Assembly: GCA_027490485.1 (NCBI GenBank)
Contig: JAIXYA010000187.1
Coordinates: forward strand, 1 to 6,874
Direction of reading: 5' to 3'
Source of the DNA: Comamonadaceae bacterium
GTDB taxonomy: Bacteria; Pseudomonadota; Gammaproteobacteria; Burkholderiales; Burkholderiaceae_C
Length of the DNA stretch: 6,874 nucleotides
Positions 1 to 6,626 of this stretch are shown in pieces. The notes under the pieces were generated by a model, which was not told the origin of the DNA, did no database searches, and worked only from the letters and a program-made list of their open reading frames with translations. A program made the position numbers and the translations under genes. The first letter of the stretch is position 1, and every line of letters starts with the position of its first letter.

Positions 1-630
1 ATTGGCGCTGCATGCGATGTCAGCCAAGACAAGATCGACGCCGCCCGCAACCAAACCTTGGGTGCCATGCGCGGTGTGTTGGCTTCGCAAAAAATCAACG
101 GACGCATCACCCTCAGTGGCTATGAAGGCTCCGAATTGCTGGTGGCGCGTTTGTTGATCGAATGCGGTGCCGACCTGCGCTATGTGGGCAGTGCTTGTCC
201 GGCCACGCCTTGGAACCAACACGATGCGCAGTGGCTGCAGTCCAAAGGCGTGCATGTGCAGTTCCGTGCATCGCTGGAACAAGACATGGCTGCCGTGCAC
301 GAGTTCAAGCCACAGTTGGCCATTGGCACCACACCGGTGGTGCAAGCCGCCAAAGAGTTGTGCATCCCGTCTTTGTATTTCACCAACCTGATTTCTGCGC
401 GCCCCTTGATGGGCGTGGCCGGTGCCGGTTCGCTCATCCAAGTGGTCAACGCCGCCATGGGCAACCAAGCCCGTTTTGACGAGATGAAGGCGTTTTTCGG
501 CTCGGTCGGGCAAGGCGATGAAGCCGGTGTTTGGGAAAACGTGCCCGTCATGCACCCCGACTTCAAGAAAGAAGTGCGCCGCCAGTTCGAGAAGAAGCAG
601 AAAAAACGCAAAGCCGAGGAGATGGGCTGA
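1..630 (+). CDS. bchY: Chlorophyllide a reductase subunit Y, 3' part
   Basis: This is the C-terminal 209 residues of BchY; the gene begins before the window and is open in frame from base 1 to the TGA at 628-630. BchY pairs with BchZ as the catalytic (NifD/NifK-like) component of chlorophyllide a oxidoreductase. That enzyme takes electrons from the BchX iron protein and reduces the C7=C8 bond of ring B on the way to bacteriochlorophyllide a, in the cytoplasm. Identity rests on conserved stretches such as [14 protein letters not shown], the segment around GSACPATPW and [18 protein letters not shown], and on bchZ following directly. The tail is lysine and arginine rich ([12 protein letters not shown]). 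The iron-sulphur ligand cysteines of BchY are N-terminal and lie outside the window. The stop shares one base with the bchZ start (TGATG), so the two subunits are probably translationally coupled. I see no frameshift. Confidence 0.93.
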   Translation: MGAACDVSQDKIDAARNQTLGAMRGVLASQKINGRITLSGYEGSELLVARLLIECGADLRYVGSACPATPWNQHDAQWLQSKGVHVQFRASLEQDMAAVHEFKPQLAIGTTPVVQAAKELCIPSLYFTNLISARPLMGVAGAGSLIQVVNAAMGNQARFDEMKAFFGSVGQGDEAGVWENVPVMHPDFKKEVRRQFEKKQKKRKAEEMG

Positions 631-2102
631 TGTTTGTACTCGACCACGATCGTGCAGGCGGCTATTGGGGTGCGGTGTATGTGTTCACCGCCATCAAAGG
701 TTTGCAAGTGGTCATCGATGGCCCTGTGGGTTGCGAAAACCTGCCGGTCACCTCGGTATTGCACTACACCGATGCTTTGCCACCCCACGAGTTGCCCATT
801 GTGGTGACCGGTTTGGCCGAAGAACAACTCGGTCGTGAAGGCACCGAAGGCGCGATGAAACGTGCGCACAACGTGCTTGACCCCGACTTGCCCGCAGTGG
901 TCGTCACTGGCTCTATCGCCGAAATGATTGGCGGTGGTGTCACGCCCGAAGGTACCAACCTGATGCGCTTTTTACCGCGCACCATCGATGAAGACCAATG
1001 GCAATGTGCCAACCGTGCCATGTTCTGGCTGTGGAGCGAGTACGGCATGAAAAAAGTGCCCAAGCGGGTGCGCAAAGAGGGCGAGAAGCCACGCGTCAAC
1101 ATCATTGGCCCCAGCTACGGCGTGTTCAACAGCCCCAGCGATTTGGCCGAAATCCGTCGCTTGGTGCAGGGCATTGGTGCCGACATCAACATGGTGTTCC
1201 CTTTGGGCAGCCACTTGGCCGAGGTGTCGCAACTGGTCGAAGCCGATGTGAACATTTGCATGTACCGAGAGTTTGGCCGCATGTTGTGTGAAGCACTCGA
1301 CCGCCCTTATTTACAAGCCCCCATTGGTCTGCACAGCACCACCAAGTTTTTGCGCAAATTGGGCGAATTGCTGGACTTGGACCCCGAGCCTTTCATACAG
1401 CGCGAACGCCACACCACCATCAAGCCGGTCTGGGATTTGTGGCGCTCGGTTACCCAAGACTTCTTTGCCACAGCCTCCTTCGCAGTGGTGGCTACCGATA
1501 CCTATGCCCGAGGTATTCGCAAGTTCTTAGAAACCGAAATGGGCATGCCCTGCAAGTTTGCGGTGTCGCGCTTGCCCGGCCAAAAAACCGACAACGCCGA
1601 GGTGCGTGAGTTGGTCCACAAGCAAATGCCACTCATTTTGTTTGGCAGTTACAACGAGCGCATGTACTTGGCCGAGGCTGGCAGTACTGGTCCCATGAAA
1701 GCCTCGTTCGTTCCTGCCTCTTTCCCAGGCGCCATCATCCGTCGCCATACCGGTACACCTTTCATGGGCTACAGCGGCGCCACCTATTTGATCCAAGAGG
1801 TGTGTAACTCCCTCTTCGACGCCTTGTTCCATATCTTGCCCTTGGGCACCGACATGGACAAGGTGGACGCCACCTTGGCACGCGGCATCAGCGGGGCCCA
1901 AGAAAACACGCCTTGGGACGATGCCGCTCAAACCAAGTTGCATGCCTTGGTCTCGGGTCAACCGGTGCTGGTGCAAATTTCGGCAGCTAAACGTTTGCGC
2001 GATTTGGCTGAAGGCAAGGCACGTGACAAAGGCGAAGAGCTGGTCACCGTGGCCCATGTGCAGCAAGCTGGTGCTGAGCTTGGCTTGGGAGAACCCGCAT
2101 GA
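630..2102 (+). CDS. bchZ: Chlorophyllide a reductase subunit Z
   Basis: BchZ is the second catalytic subunit of chlorophyllide a oxidoreductase, acting with BchX and BchY to reduce the C7=C8 bond of ring B. The protein is 490 aa, the usual family length. I chose the ATG at 630: it gives the expected N-terminus [17 protein letters not shown], has GAGGAG at 616-621 eight bases upstream, and overlaps the bchY stop as TGATG. The frame stays open upstream to 531, but that extension only reads through bchY. Cys35 in GPVGCENLP sits where BchZ is known to give the single cysteine ligand of the 4Fe-4S cluster shared with BchY. The middle is the nitrogenase-like fold, with a [13 protein letters not shown] loop. 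Residues about 425-479 resemble the small C-terminal domain (PCP_red type) also found in BchB. The TGA at 2100-2102 overlaps the ATG of a 40-codon ORF. Confidence 0.96.
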   Translation: MFVLDHDRAGGYWGAVYVFTAIKGLQVVIDGPVGCENLPVTSVLHYTDALPPHELPIVVTGLAEEQLGREGTEGAMKRAHNVLDPDLPAVVVTGSIAEMIGGGVTPEGTNLMRFLPRTIDEDQWQCANRAMFWLWSEYGMKKVPKRVRKEGEKPRVNIIGPSYGVFNSPSDLAEIRRLVQGIGADINMVFPLGSHLAEVSQLVEADVNICMYREFGRMLCEALDRPYLQAPIGLHSTTKFLRKLGELLDLDPEPFIQRERHTTIKPVWDLWRSVTQDFFATASFAVVATDTYARGIRKFLETEMGMPCKFAVSRLPGQKTDNAEVRELVHKQMPLILFGSYNERMYLAEAGSTGPMKASFVPASFPGAIIRRHTGTPFMGYSGATYLIQEVCNSLFDALFHILPLGTDMDKVDATLARGISGAQENTPWDDAAQTKLHALVSGQPVLVQISAAKRLRDLAEGKARDKGEELVTVAHVQQAGAELGLGEPA

Positions 2103-2221
2103 GCAAACACAAACATCTTTCGTATGCGCCTGCATGCGAAATGACCCCAATGTCGTGGCAAGAGCTGCGGCTGCCTAAGTTGCGCAGGTTGGGCGCAGCG
2201 CTGGCCTCGCGGCCAATTTGA
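2099..2221 (+). CDS. Small ORF (40 aa), coupled to bchZ; unknown function
   Basis: I do not recognise this short reading frame. The case for translation is its start: the ATG overlaps the bchZ stop as ATGA, and GGGAG at 2087-2091 lies seven bases upstream. The peptide begins [17 protein letters not shown] and ends in a basic stretch ([21 protein letters not shown]); it has no hydrophobic membrane segment. It occupies the place where Rhodobacter carries pufQ, but it is about half that length and lacks PufQ's membrane helix, so I do not call it pufQ. It stops 14 bases before the pufB ATG, so ribosomes ending here could feed pufB. Against it, the same DNA carries strong inverted repeats, so it may be a structured leader with a chance ORF, or a leader peptide whose translation affects those hairpins. 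Confidence 0.42.
   Translation: MSKHKHLSYAPACEMTPMSWQELRLPKLRRLGAALASRPI
2118..2141 (+). promoter_or_regulatory. 10-bp inverted repeat (RNA hairpin) between bchZ and pufB
   Basis: The arms TTTCGTATGC (2118-2127) and GCATGCGAAA (2132-2141) pair over ten positions around the tetraloop GCCT; the only non-Watson-Crick pair is T2123 with G2136. No T tract follows, so it does not look like an intrinsic terminator. It sits about 95 bases before pufB. A role as a processing or stability element at the 5' end of the puf message is an inference; an operator is the other option. Confidence 0.55.
2181..2215 (+). promoter_or_regulatory. Two short GC-rich hairpins upstream of pufB
   Basis: TGCGC at 2181-2185 pairs with GCGCA at 2193-2197 around a seven-base loop, and TGGCC at 2202-2206 pairs with GGCCA at 2211-2215 around the tetraloop TCGC. 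They end nine bases before the pufB Shine-Dalgarno AAGGAG (2224-2229). Stems of five pairs are easily found by chance in such DNA, so only their position in the puf leader next to the longer repeat makes them worth listing. Confidence 0.3.
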
Positions 2222-2235
2222 AGAAGGAGCATCGC

Positions 2236-2385
2236 ATGTCAAACCATCCGAATTCCATATCCGGAATGACTGACGAAGAGGCTCAGGAGTTCCACCATTA
2301 CTGGATTCAGGGAACCGTTGGCTTCACAGCTGTTGCTGTGGTGGCCCACATCCTGGTCTGGGCATGGCGGCCCTGGTTCGTCTGA
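2236..2385 (+). CDS. pufB: LH1 antenna beta polypeptide
   Basis: This 49-aa protein is the beta subunit of the core light-harvesting complex (LH1) that surrounds the reaction centre in the photosynthetic membrane. It shows the family signature: [15 protein letters not shown], with His20 at the conserved -18 position, then one membrane helix (about 24-44). His38 is the axial ligand of bacteriochlorophyll a, in [12 protein letters not shown]. The protein ends two residues after the second Trp of WRPW, with no C-terminal extension. The start is supported by AAGGAG at 2224-2229, six bases before the ATG. It is the first gene of the puf group here. Its usual partner pufA is not next to it: a 75-aa gene lies between them. 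Confidence 0.96.
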   Translation: MSNHPNSISGMTDEEAQEFHHYWIQGTVGFTAVAVVAHILVWAWRPWFV

Positions 2386-2417
2386 GGTAGGTTCTTTTCA
2401 CCGAACGGAGTTAAACC

Positions 2418-2645
2418 ATGTCACACACCACTACTCATGTCACACAAAAGCCTAACGGCGCGGACGACAAGATTGCGTTTGTCCTGATCTTTGTACCTTG
2501 CTTTGTCGTACTTTTATCTTTTGCAATTTTTGGCCAACTGGTCGGCCTGCAATGGAAGAGTTGGCTGCCAGGGGCCGAGAACATGACCAATGTCTTTGGC
2601 GGTGTGAAAGCATCGGTTTATACGTTCATGTCCCACATCATTTAG
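2418..2645 (+). CDS. Unnamed single-helix membrane protein, LH1-beta-like without the axial His
   Basis: I know of no named puf gene in this position, between pufB and pufA. The 75-aa product has a polar N-terminus (1-18, with DDK before the helix), one membrane helix (about 19-44) and a C-terminal tail of some 25 residues that could form an amphipathic helix ([21 protein letters not shown]). Aligned without gaps to PufB of this window, W46 and W49 match beta W44 and W47, K47 matches R45, and WLPG resembles the WxPG found in longer beta proteins. At the axial His position (beta H38) there is Gln40, and the -18 His is a Val, so normal bacteriochlorophyll ligation is not expected. G39-x-x-x-G43 is a helix-packing motif. 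GGAG at 2407-2410 gives a good start, and the stop overlaps the pufA Shine-Dalgarno. It may be a pigment-free LH1 subunit, or a ring-gap or assembly protein comparable in role to PufX or protein W; this is inference. Confidence 0.85.
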   Translation: MSHTTTHVTQKPNGADDKIAFVLIFVPCFVVLLSFAIFGQLVGLQWKSWLPGAENMTNVFGGVKASVYTFMSHII

Positions 2646-2656
2646 GAGAAATCACC

Positions 2657-2857
2657 ATGTGGAGAATTTGGCGACTTTACGATCCATTGCGTGCAATGGT
2701 CGTTCAAGGCATTTTCCTGTTTGGCTTGGCAGCGATGATTCACCTCATTTTGCTGAGTACCAACAAATTCAACTGGCTAGACGGTGCGAAGAAACCCGCA
2801 GCAGCATCGGCACAAAACTCGCCTATGCCTGCCGCAGTTCCTGCAGCAAAGTCCTGA
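2657..2857 (+). CDS. pufA: LH1 antenna alpha polypeptide
   Basis: This 66-aa protein is the alpha subunit of LH1. It begins with the typical [13 protein letters not shown] interface sequence and has one membrane helix (about 14-35). His29 in [10 protein letters not shown] is the axial bacteriochlorophyll ligand, followed by the [10 protein letters not shown] segment with Trp40. The last 20 or so residues are an Ala/Pro-rich extension ([19 protein letters not shown]), common in LH1 alpha chains. The start follows AGGAG (2644-2648) by eight bases; that site overlaps the stop codon of the 75-aa gene, so pufA translation is probably coupled to it. A strong hairpin begins two bases after the TGA. 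The alpha and beta chains form the repeating pair of the LH1 ring, so equal amounts of pufB and pufA product are expected. Confidence 0.97.
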   Translation: MWRIWRLYDPLRAMVVQGIFLFGLAAMIHLILLSTNKFNWLDGAKKPAAASAQNSPMPAAVPAAKS

Positions 2858-2858
2858 A

Positions 2859-2928
2859 ATTTGGCAGCACCGCAGGTGCTGCCAAGTCTCACAAGACTTG
2901 CAGCATCTGCAATTTGATTTTTTCTTTT
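2859..2928 (+). terminator. Three tandem hairpins plus T-rich tract between pufA and pufL
   Basis: Hairpin 1 has 11-bp perfect arms, TTGGCAGCACC (2861-2871) and GGTGCTGCCAA (2875-2885), around GCA; A2859-T2887 and a T-G pair can extend it. Hairpin 2 pairs AAGTCT (2884-2889) with AGACTT (2894-2899). Hairpin 3 pairs TTGCAG (2898-2903) with CTGCAA (2907-2912), and a T-rich run follows (2913-2928, including six T in a row). Adjacent arms share bases, so the three cannot all form fully at once. In Rhodobacter a pufA-pufL hairpin protects the antenna message and keeps LH1 in excess over the reaction centre; the same role is likely here. The last hairpin with its T run also has the form of an intrinsic terminator, which would have to be partial because pufLMC follow. 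Confidence 0.8.
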
Positions 2929-2959
2929 CACCCATCACTTGCGGCAGGAGGGCTTAAAC

Positions 2960-3793
2960 ATGGCCATGCTCAGCTTTGAAAAAAAATACCGAGTGCGCGG
3001 CGGAACGCTGCTAGCAGGTGACTTGTTCGATTTTTGGATCGGTCCGTTTTATGTTGGCTTCTTCGGCGTAACGACTATTTTCTTCGCATTTCTTGGCACA
3101 GCCATGATTTTGTGGGGCGCAGCGTTGGGCCCGACATGGAACCTGTGGCAAATCAGCATTGCTCCGCCTGACCTTTCGTATGGTTTGCGATTCGCACCTT
3201 TGCAAGAGGGAGGCTTGTGGCAAATCATCACCGTTTGCGCCCTCGGTGCTTTCGTTTCATGGCTGCTGCGCGAAGTTGAAATTTGCCGAAAACTGGGCAT
3301 GGGCTTTCATGTTCCTTTTATGTTTGGCATTGCGATTTTGGCTTACTTCACCCTGAATGTGGTTCGCCCCGTTCTGATGGGTGCTTGGGGTCATGGTTTT
3401 CCTTACGGTATTTACAGCCACCTCGATTGGGTGTCCAACGTTGGCTATCAATACCTGCATTTCCACTACAACCCGGCGCATATGTTGGCAGTGAGTTTCT
3501 TCTTTGCCACCACCTTTGCCTTGTCCTTGCATGGCGCTTTGATTTTGTCGGCGACCAACCCTGGTTCTGGCCAAGTGGTCAAGACGCCTGAGCATGAAGA
3601 CACGTTTTTCCGCGACACCATCGGTTACTCCATTGGTACTTTGGGCATCCATCGTTTGGGCGTATTTTTGGCCTTGGCGGCGGTGTTGTTCAGCGCCCTT
3701 TGCATTGTCATCAGCGGGCCCTTCTGGAGTCGCGGTTGGCCTGAATGGTGGGGTTGGTGGTTGAACCTGCCCATCTGGTCTCAGTGGCCTTAA
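2960..3793 (+). CDS. pufL: Photosynthetic reaction centre subunit L
   Basis: PufL is one of the two core membrane subunits that hold the special pair, accessory bacteriochlorophylls, bacteriopheophytins and quinones and carry out charge separation. The product is 277 aa with five membrane helices (roughly 33-55, 85-111, 116-139, 171-198, 226-250). With Met as residue 1, numbering is one higher than in Rhodobacter. His154 (accessory chlorophyll) and His174 (special pair) are present, as are the iron ligands His191 and His231. Glu105 near the pheophytin and the QB-site Glu213, Asp214 and Ser224 are also kept. I chose the ATG at 2960, giving [15 protein letters not shown] as in the family, eight bases after AGGAGG (2946-2951). 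A TTG seven codons upstream is in frame but lies across that ribosome site. A run of eight A (2979-2986) falls in codons 7-9. Confidence 0.98.
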   Translation: MAMLSFEKKYRVRGGTLLAGDLFDFWIGPFYVGFFGVTTIFFAFLGTAMILWGAALGPTWNLWQISIAPPDLSYGLRFAPLQEGGLWQIITVCALGAFVSWLLREVEICRKLGMGFHVPFMFGIAILAYFTLNVVRPVLMGAWGHGFPYGIYSHLDWVSNVGYQYLHFHYNPAHMLAVSFFFATTFALSLHGALILSATNPGSGQVVKTPEHEDTFFRDTIGYSIGTLGIHRLGVFLALAAVLFSALCIVISGPFWSRGWPEWWGWWLNLPIWSQWP

Positions 3794-3814
3794 TGAAAAA
3801 CGAGGAACACAATC

Positions 3815-4792
3815 ATGGCTGACTATCTGAATCTTTTTACCACCGTGCAGGCCAGAGGGCCTGTACACCACGGCGAGGCCTTAGGCCCAGGCAACAGCCC
3901 ACGTACTGGGCAACCCGGTATTTTTTGGATTTTGGGCAAGATCGGTAATGCGCAAATCGGGCCAATTTACTTGGGTGGTTTAGGCTTGGCGTCTTTGATC
4001 TGTGGCTTGATCGCCTTCAACATCATTGGCATGAACATGCTGGCTTCGGTGAACTACGACCCGATACAGTTTGTGCGCCAGTTGTTCTGGCTGGCGCTGG
4101 AACCTCCCCCCCCAGAGTACGGCTTGTCGTTGCCACCGCTCAACCAAGGCGGCTGGTTTCTGATTTGCGGCATGTTTTTAAGCGCCTCGGTACTATTGTG
4201 GTGGGTACGTATGTACCGCCGAGCCACACAATTGGGCTTAGGAACCCATGTGGCTTGGGCTTTTGCCGCTGCCTTGTGGCTGTTTTTTGTCTTGGGTTTT
4301 TTCCGTCCCATCCTGATGGGTTCATGGGGTGAGGCCGTGCCTTATGGCATCTTCCCGCACCTAGACTGGACGGCTGCTTTGTCCATTCGCTATGGCAACC
4401 TCTTCTACAACCCCTTCCATGCCTTGAGCATTGTCTTCTTGTATGGCTCGGTGCTGCTGTTTGCGATGCACGGTGCCACCATCTTGGCGGTCACACGTTT
4501 TGGTGGCGAACGGGAGATTGAACAAATCGTCGACCGCGGTACCGCGTCCGAACGTGCAGGCCTGTTTTGGCGTTGGACCATGGGCTTTAACGCCACCATG
4601 GAGTCCATCCATCGCTGGGCTTGGTGGTTTGCGGTTTTGTGTCCCATCACCGGCGGCATCGGAATTTTGTTGACGGGCACTGTGGTGGACAACTGGTATT
4701 TGTGGGCCATCAAACACGGTGTTGCACCACCCTATCCCAATGTTTTTCCTCCGGTGATTGATCCAGCCCTGAGTTTGGGAGTTAAACCATGA
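3815..4792 (+). CDS. pufM: Photosynthetic reaction centre subunit M
   Basis: PufM is the partner of PufL in the reaction centre core. It is 325 aa, with five membrane helices (about 53-77, 111-138, 143-166, 198-224, 260-285). Residue numbers coincide with Rhodobacter M: His182 (accessory chlorophyll), His202 (special pair), the iron ligands His219, Glu234 and His266, Tyr210 beside the special pair, and Trp252 at the QA site. GAGGAA (3802-3807) precedes the ATG by seven bases, and the gap from the pufL stop is 21 bases. The last four codons double as the ribosome site of pufC, and the TGA overlaps the pufC ATG (ATGA), so the two are coupled. The tail after residue 300 is Pro-rich and longer than in pufX-type species, as expected where a tetraheme cytochrome docks. 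A run of eight C (4106-4113) encodes part of PPPP97-100. Confidence 0.98.
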   Translation: MADYLNLFTTVQARGPVHHGEALGPGNSPRTGQPGIFWILGKIGNAQIGPIYLGGLGLASLICGLIAFNIIGMNMLASVNYDPIQFVRQLFWLALEPPPPEYGLSLPPLNQGGWFLICGMFLSASVLLWWVRMYRRATQLGLGTHVAWAFAAALWLFFVLGFFRPILMGSWGEAVPYGIFPHLDWTAALSIRYGNLFYNPFHALSIVFLYGSVLLFAMHGATILAVTRFGGEREIEQIVDRGTASERAGLFWRWTMGFNATMESIHRWAWWFAVLCPITGGIGILLTGTVVDNWYLWAIKHGVAPPYPNVFPPVIDPALSLGVKP

Positions 4793-5838
4793 AGTCGCTG
4801 TCTTATTTACGACGCTTGGCGGTCTACGCTGCTGGTTTGTCTGCTGTTGTGTTGCTCACCGCCTGTGAGCGACCTTTCCAAGACAGTGTGCAAAGCGGTT
4901 ACCGTGGGACCGGCATGGTGCAGGTTTACAACCCTCGCTTATTGGAAGTGAAAACCGAGGCCAACCAAGCACCGGTGGCCTTGCCTGCTGCACCAGGGGA
5001 GGGCCCCAAAGCAGCGCAGGCCTATAAAAATGTCAAGGTCTTGGGCGACTTAAGCGTTGCACAGTTCAACCGCCTCATGGTCTCTATGACTGCGTGGGTG
5101 TCTCCCAACGATGGGGGTTGCGTCTACTGCCATAACCCTGCTAACTTTGCAGATGACGAGAAATACACCAAGGTGGTGGCGCGTCGCATGTTGCAGATGA
5201 CACAGGCCATCAACAGCGAATGGAAGCCCCACGTCGCGGAAACAGGCGTGACTTGCTACACCTGCCACCGTGGACAACCGGTTCCCAGCGAGATTTGGTT
5301 CACGGCCAACCACCAGCCCCACGGTTCTAACTTCATGGGCGACAAAGCTGGACAAAACGAGCCAGCAAGGGTGGTGAATTTGTCTTCCTTACCGAATGAT
5401 CCTTTCACACCGTTTTTGCTTGGTGATTTGAACATTCGGGTGAATGGCCCCACTGCATTGCCCTCAGGGAACCGCCAGTCCACCAAGCAAGCCGAGTGGA
5501 CCTACGGCCTGATGTCGCATATGTCAGAGTCCTTGGGTGTGAACTGCACCTATTGCCACAACTCGCGCTCATTTCAGAGTTGGGAAAACAGTCCGCCCCA
5601 ACGCGCAACCGCATGGCACGGCATACGCATGGCGCGGGGACTTAACACCGGCTATATGGAGCCGCTGACCGATACCTTCCCCCAGCATCGCAAGGGCGAG
5701 CTAGGCGATGTGGCCAAAATCAACTGCGGCACTTGCCACCAAGGTGCGTACAAGCCTCTGAATGGCGCATCCATGCTCAAAGACTACCCCGAGCTGGCAG
5801 CACCCTCTGGCAAATCCGCCCAAGTGGCTGCCAATTAA
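4789..5838 (+). CDS. pufC: Reaction centre tetraheme cytochrome c subunit
   Basis: PufC sits on the periplasmic face of the reaction centre and re-reduces the photo-oxidised special pair, taking electrons from soluble carriers such as cytochrome c or HiPIP. The 349-aa product starts with a lipoprotein signal (basic MKSLSYLRR, hydrophobic core, lipobox LTAC), so Cys26 is the likely lipidated residue. Four heme sites follow: CVYCH (111-115), CYTCH (156-160), CTYCH (253-257) and CGTCH (313-317). They form two pairs, consistent with the internal duplication of this family. Likely sixth ligands are Met residues in the helices before hemes 1-3 (M97 or M100, M134 or M137, M242 or M245) and His148 for heme 4, by comparison with Blastochloris. 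The ATG overlaps the pufM stop; GGAG (4778-4781) is seven bases upstream. The C-terminus is an Ala-rich tail. Confidence 0.97.
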   Translation: MKSLSYLRRLAVYAAGLSAVVLLTACERPFQDSVQSGYRGTGMVQVYNPRLLEVKTEANQAPVALPAAPGEGPKAAQAYKNVKVLGDLSVAQFNRLMVSMTAWVSPNDGGCVYCHNPANFADDEKYTKVVARRMLQMTQAINSEWKPHVAETGVTCYTCHRGQPVPSEIWFTANHQPHGSNFMGDKAGQNEPARVVNLSSLPNDPFTPFLLGDLNIRVNGPTALPSGNRQSTKQAEWTYGLMSHMSESLGVNCTYCHNSRSFQSWENSPPQRATAWHGIRMARGLNTGYMEPLTDTFPQHRKGELGDVAKINCGTCHQGAYKPLNGASMLKDYPELAAPSGKSAQVAAN

Positions 5839-5879
5839 CACCGCGCCGCAGCAGTTAACCCCAGCGGCATGAGACACCC

Positions 5880-6626
5880 ATGGTCAACCAAGATCCCGTG
5901 TCTCTTGCCATCTCGGGGGTGGTGGTGGTTATCTTGGTGGATTACCTAAGGGTCCACCAAGGCTGGGGTTGGTTGCGATTGGTTCAGGGTGCTTCTGCGT
6001 TCAAAGACACACCTGGATTGCTTTTCACCAAAGTCATGGGCAGTGGCCACCAAGGTGGCTTCAGCTTGCGACCCAGTGCTTCACACCAAGGTTTGATTTG
6101 TGTCTTTGACCACGCAGATCGTGCAGACCAATTTTTAGCAGGCCCTTGGTTTACTGCTTACCAAGTGCGGGCCAAGCAGTGCCAAGCGAGCTTGTTGGCC
6201 ATCACATCTTGCAAAGGCGCATGGGATGGGCGTGCCTTCGATGTCACGCCTGACGACAAACTGGGTCACTACGCTTTTGAGCCACCCAACCCTGCCATGG
6301 CCGCCATCACCAGGGCCAGCATTCGCCCTGCCAAAGCGGTGGCGTTTTGGCGCTATGCACCGGCGGCTCAAGCTGATTTGAGTCAAGCGCCAGGTTGCTC
6401 TGTGGCCATGGGTTTGGGTGAAGCACCGCTGGTGCGCCAATGCACTTTCAGCGTCTGGCGGGACACCCAAGCCATGCTCGACTATGCCCACACGGGCGCC
6501 CATCAACAGGCCATTACAGCGGCCTACAAAAACGATTTTTTCTCTGAATCCATGTTCGTGCGGATGCGGCTGTTGCGCACAGTGGGTGAGTGGGTCATGC
6601 CGCAAGAGGTGGTGGCGCATGGCTGA
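5880..6626 (+). CDS. crtA: Spheroidene monooxygenase
   Basis: CrtA adds a keto group at C2 of spheroidene-type carotenoids using oxygen, giving spheroidenone and, in Rubrivivax-like species, ketospirilloxanthins. The 248-aa protein has the family's recognisable segments: GLLFTKVMGSGHQGGFSLRP (about 46-65), ITRASIRPAKAVAFWR (about 142-157), GLGEAPLVRQCTFSVWRD (about 178-195) and FFSESMFVRMRL near the C-terminus. Its length and sequence resemble the betaproteobacterial form more than Rhodobacter CrtA. I took the ATG at 5880, though no good Shine-Dalgarno precedes it; the GTG at 5898 is a weaker alternative. It starts 41 bases after pufC with no convincing terminator between, so it may be co-transcribed with puf. 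Its stop overlaps the start of the next gene by eight bases. A 9-bp inverted repeat lies in codons 18-28. Confidence 0.9.
   Translation: MVNQDPVSLAISGVVVVILVDYLRVHQGWGWLRLVQGASAFKDTPGLLFTKVMGSGHQGGFSLRPSASHQGLICVFDHADRADQFLAGPWFTAYQVRAKQCQASLLAITSCKGAWDGRAFDVTPDDKLGHYAFEPPNPAMAAITRASIRPAKAVAFWRYAPAAQADLSQAPGCSVAMGLGEAPLVRQCTFSVWRDTQAMLDYAHTGAHQQAITAAYKNDFFSESMFVRMRLLRTVGEWVMPQEVVAHG
5933..5961 (+). repeat. 9-bp perfect inverted repeat early in crtA
   Basis: CTTGGTGGA (5933-5941) and TCCACCAAG (5953-5961) are exact reverse complements around an 11-base spacer, inside codons 18-28 of crtA. The word CACCAAGG occurs again at 6048-6055 and 6084-6091, and 6046-6059 is itself a palindrome (GCCACC-AA-GGTGGC). 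A hairpin here could mark the 3' boundary of a processed puf message or slow translation of crtA; either role is inference, and it may simply reflect coding constraint. Confidence 0.45.

Noticed and set aside
531..629. In-frame upstream extension of bchZ by 33 codons
   Set aside because: It only reads through the end of bchY in another frame. The ATG at 630 has a good ribosome site and gives the family N-terminus.
180..869. Long minus-strand ORF (229 codons), and similar ones at 1527-2150, 3257-3871 and 6135-6719
   Set aside because: They lie opposite well-supported genes, have no recognisable domains and are typical shadows of coding sequence on the other strand.
2099..2221. Calling the 40-codon ORF pufQ
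   Set aside because: It is too short, has no membrane helix and shows no similarity I can see to PufQ; only the position agrees.
2060..2235. Sigma-70 promoter or PpsR/CrtJ site (TGT-N12-ACA) ahead of pufB
   Set aside because: By eye I found no convincing -35/-10 pair and no TGT-N12-ACA match in this stretch.
2386..2417. Hairpin between pufB and the 75-aa gene (GTTC with GAAC)
   Set aside because: Only four pairs form around an eight-base loop, which is expected by chance.
2418..2645. Calling the 75-aa gene pufX or a second pufB
   Set aside because: PufX lies after pufM in Rhodobacter and has a different sequence. The protein aligns with beta at the Trp positions but lacks both conserved His residues, so a pufB label would mislead.
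2939..2959. TTG start giving pufL seven extra residues
   Set aside because: It overlaps the strong AGGAGG site at 2946-2951, and the ATG at 2960 gives the conserved PufL start.
5839..5879. Possible terminator between pufC and crtA (GCCGC at 5845-5849 with GCGGC at 5864-5868)
   Set aside because: It is a five-pair stem with a 14-base loop and no T tract, too weak to call.
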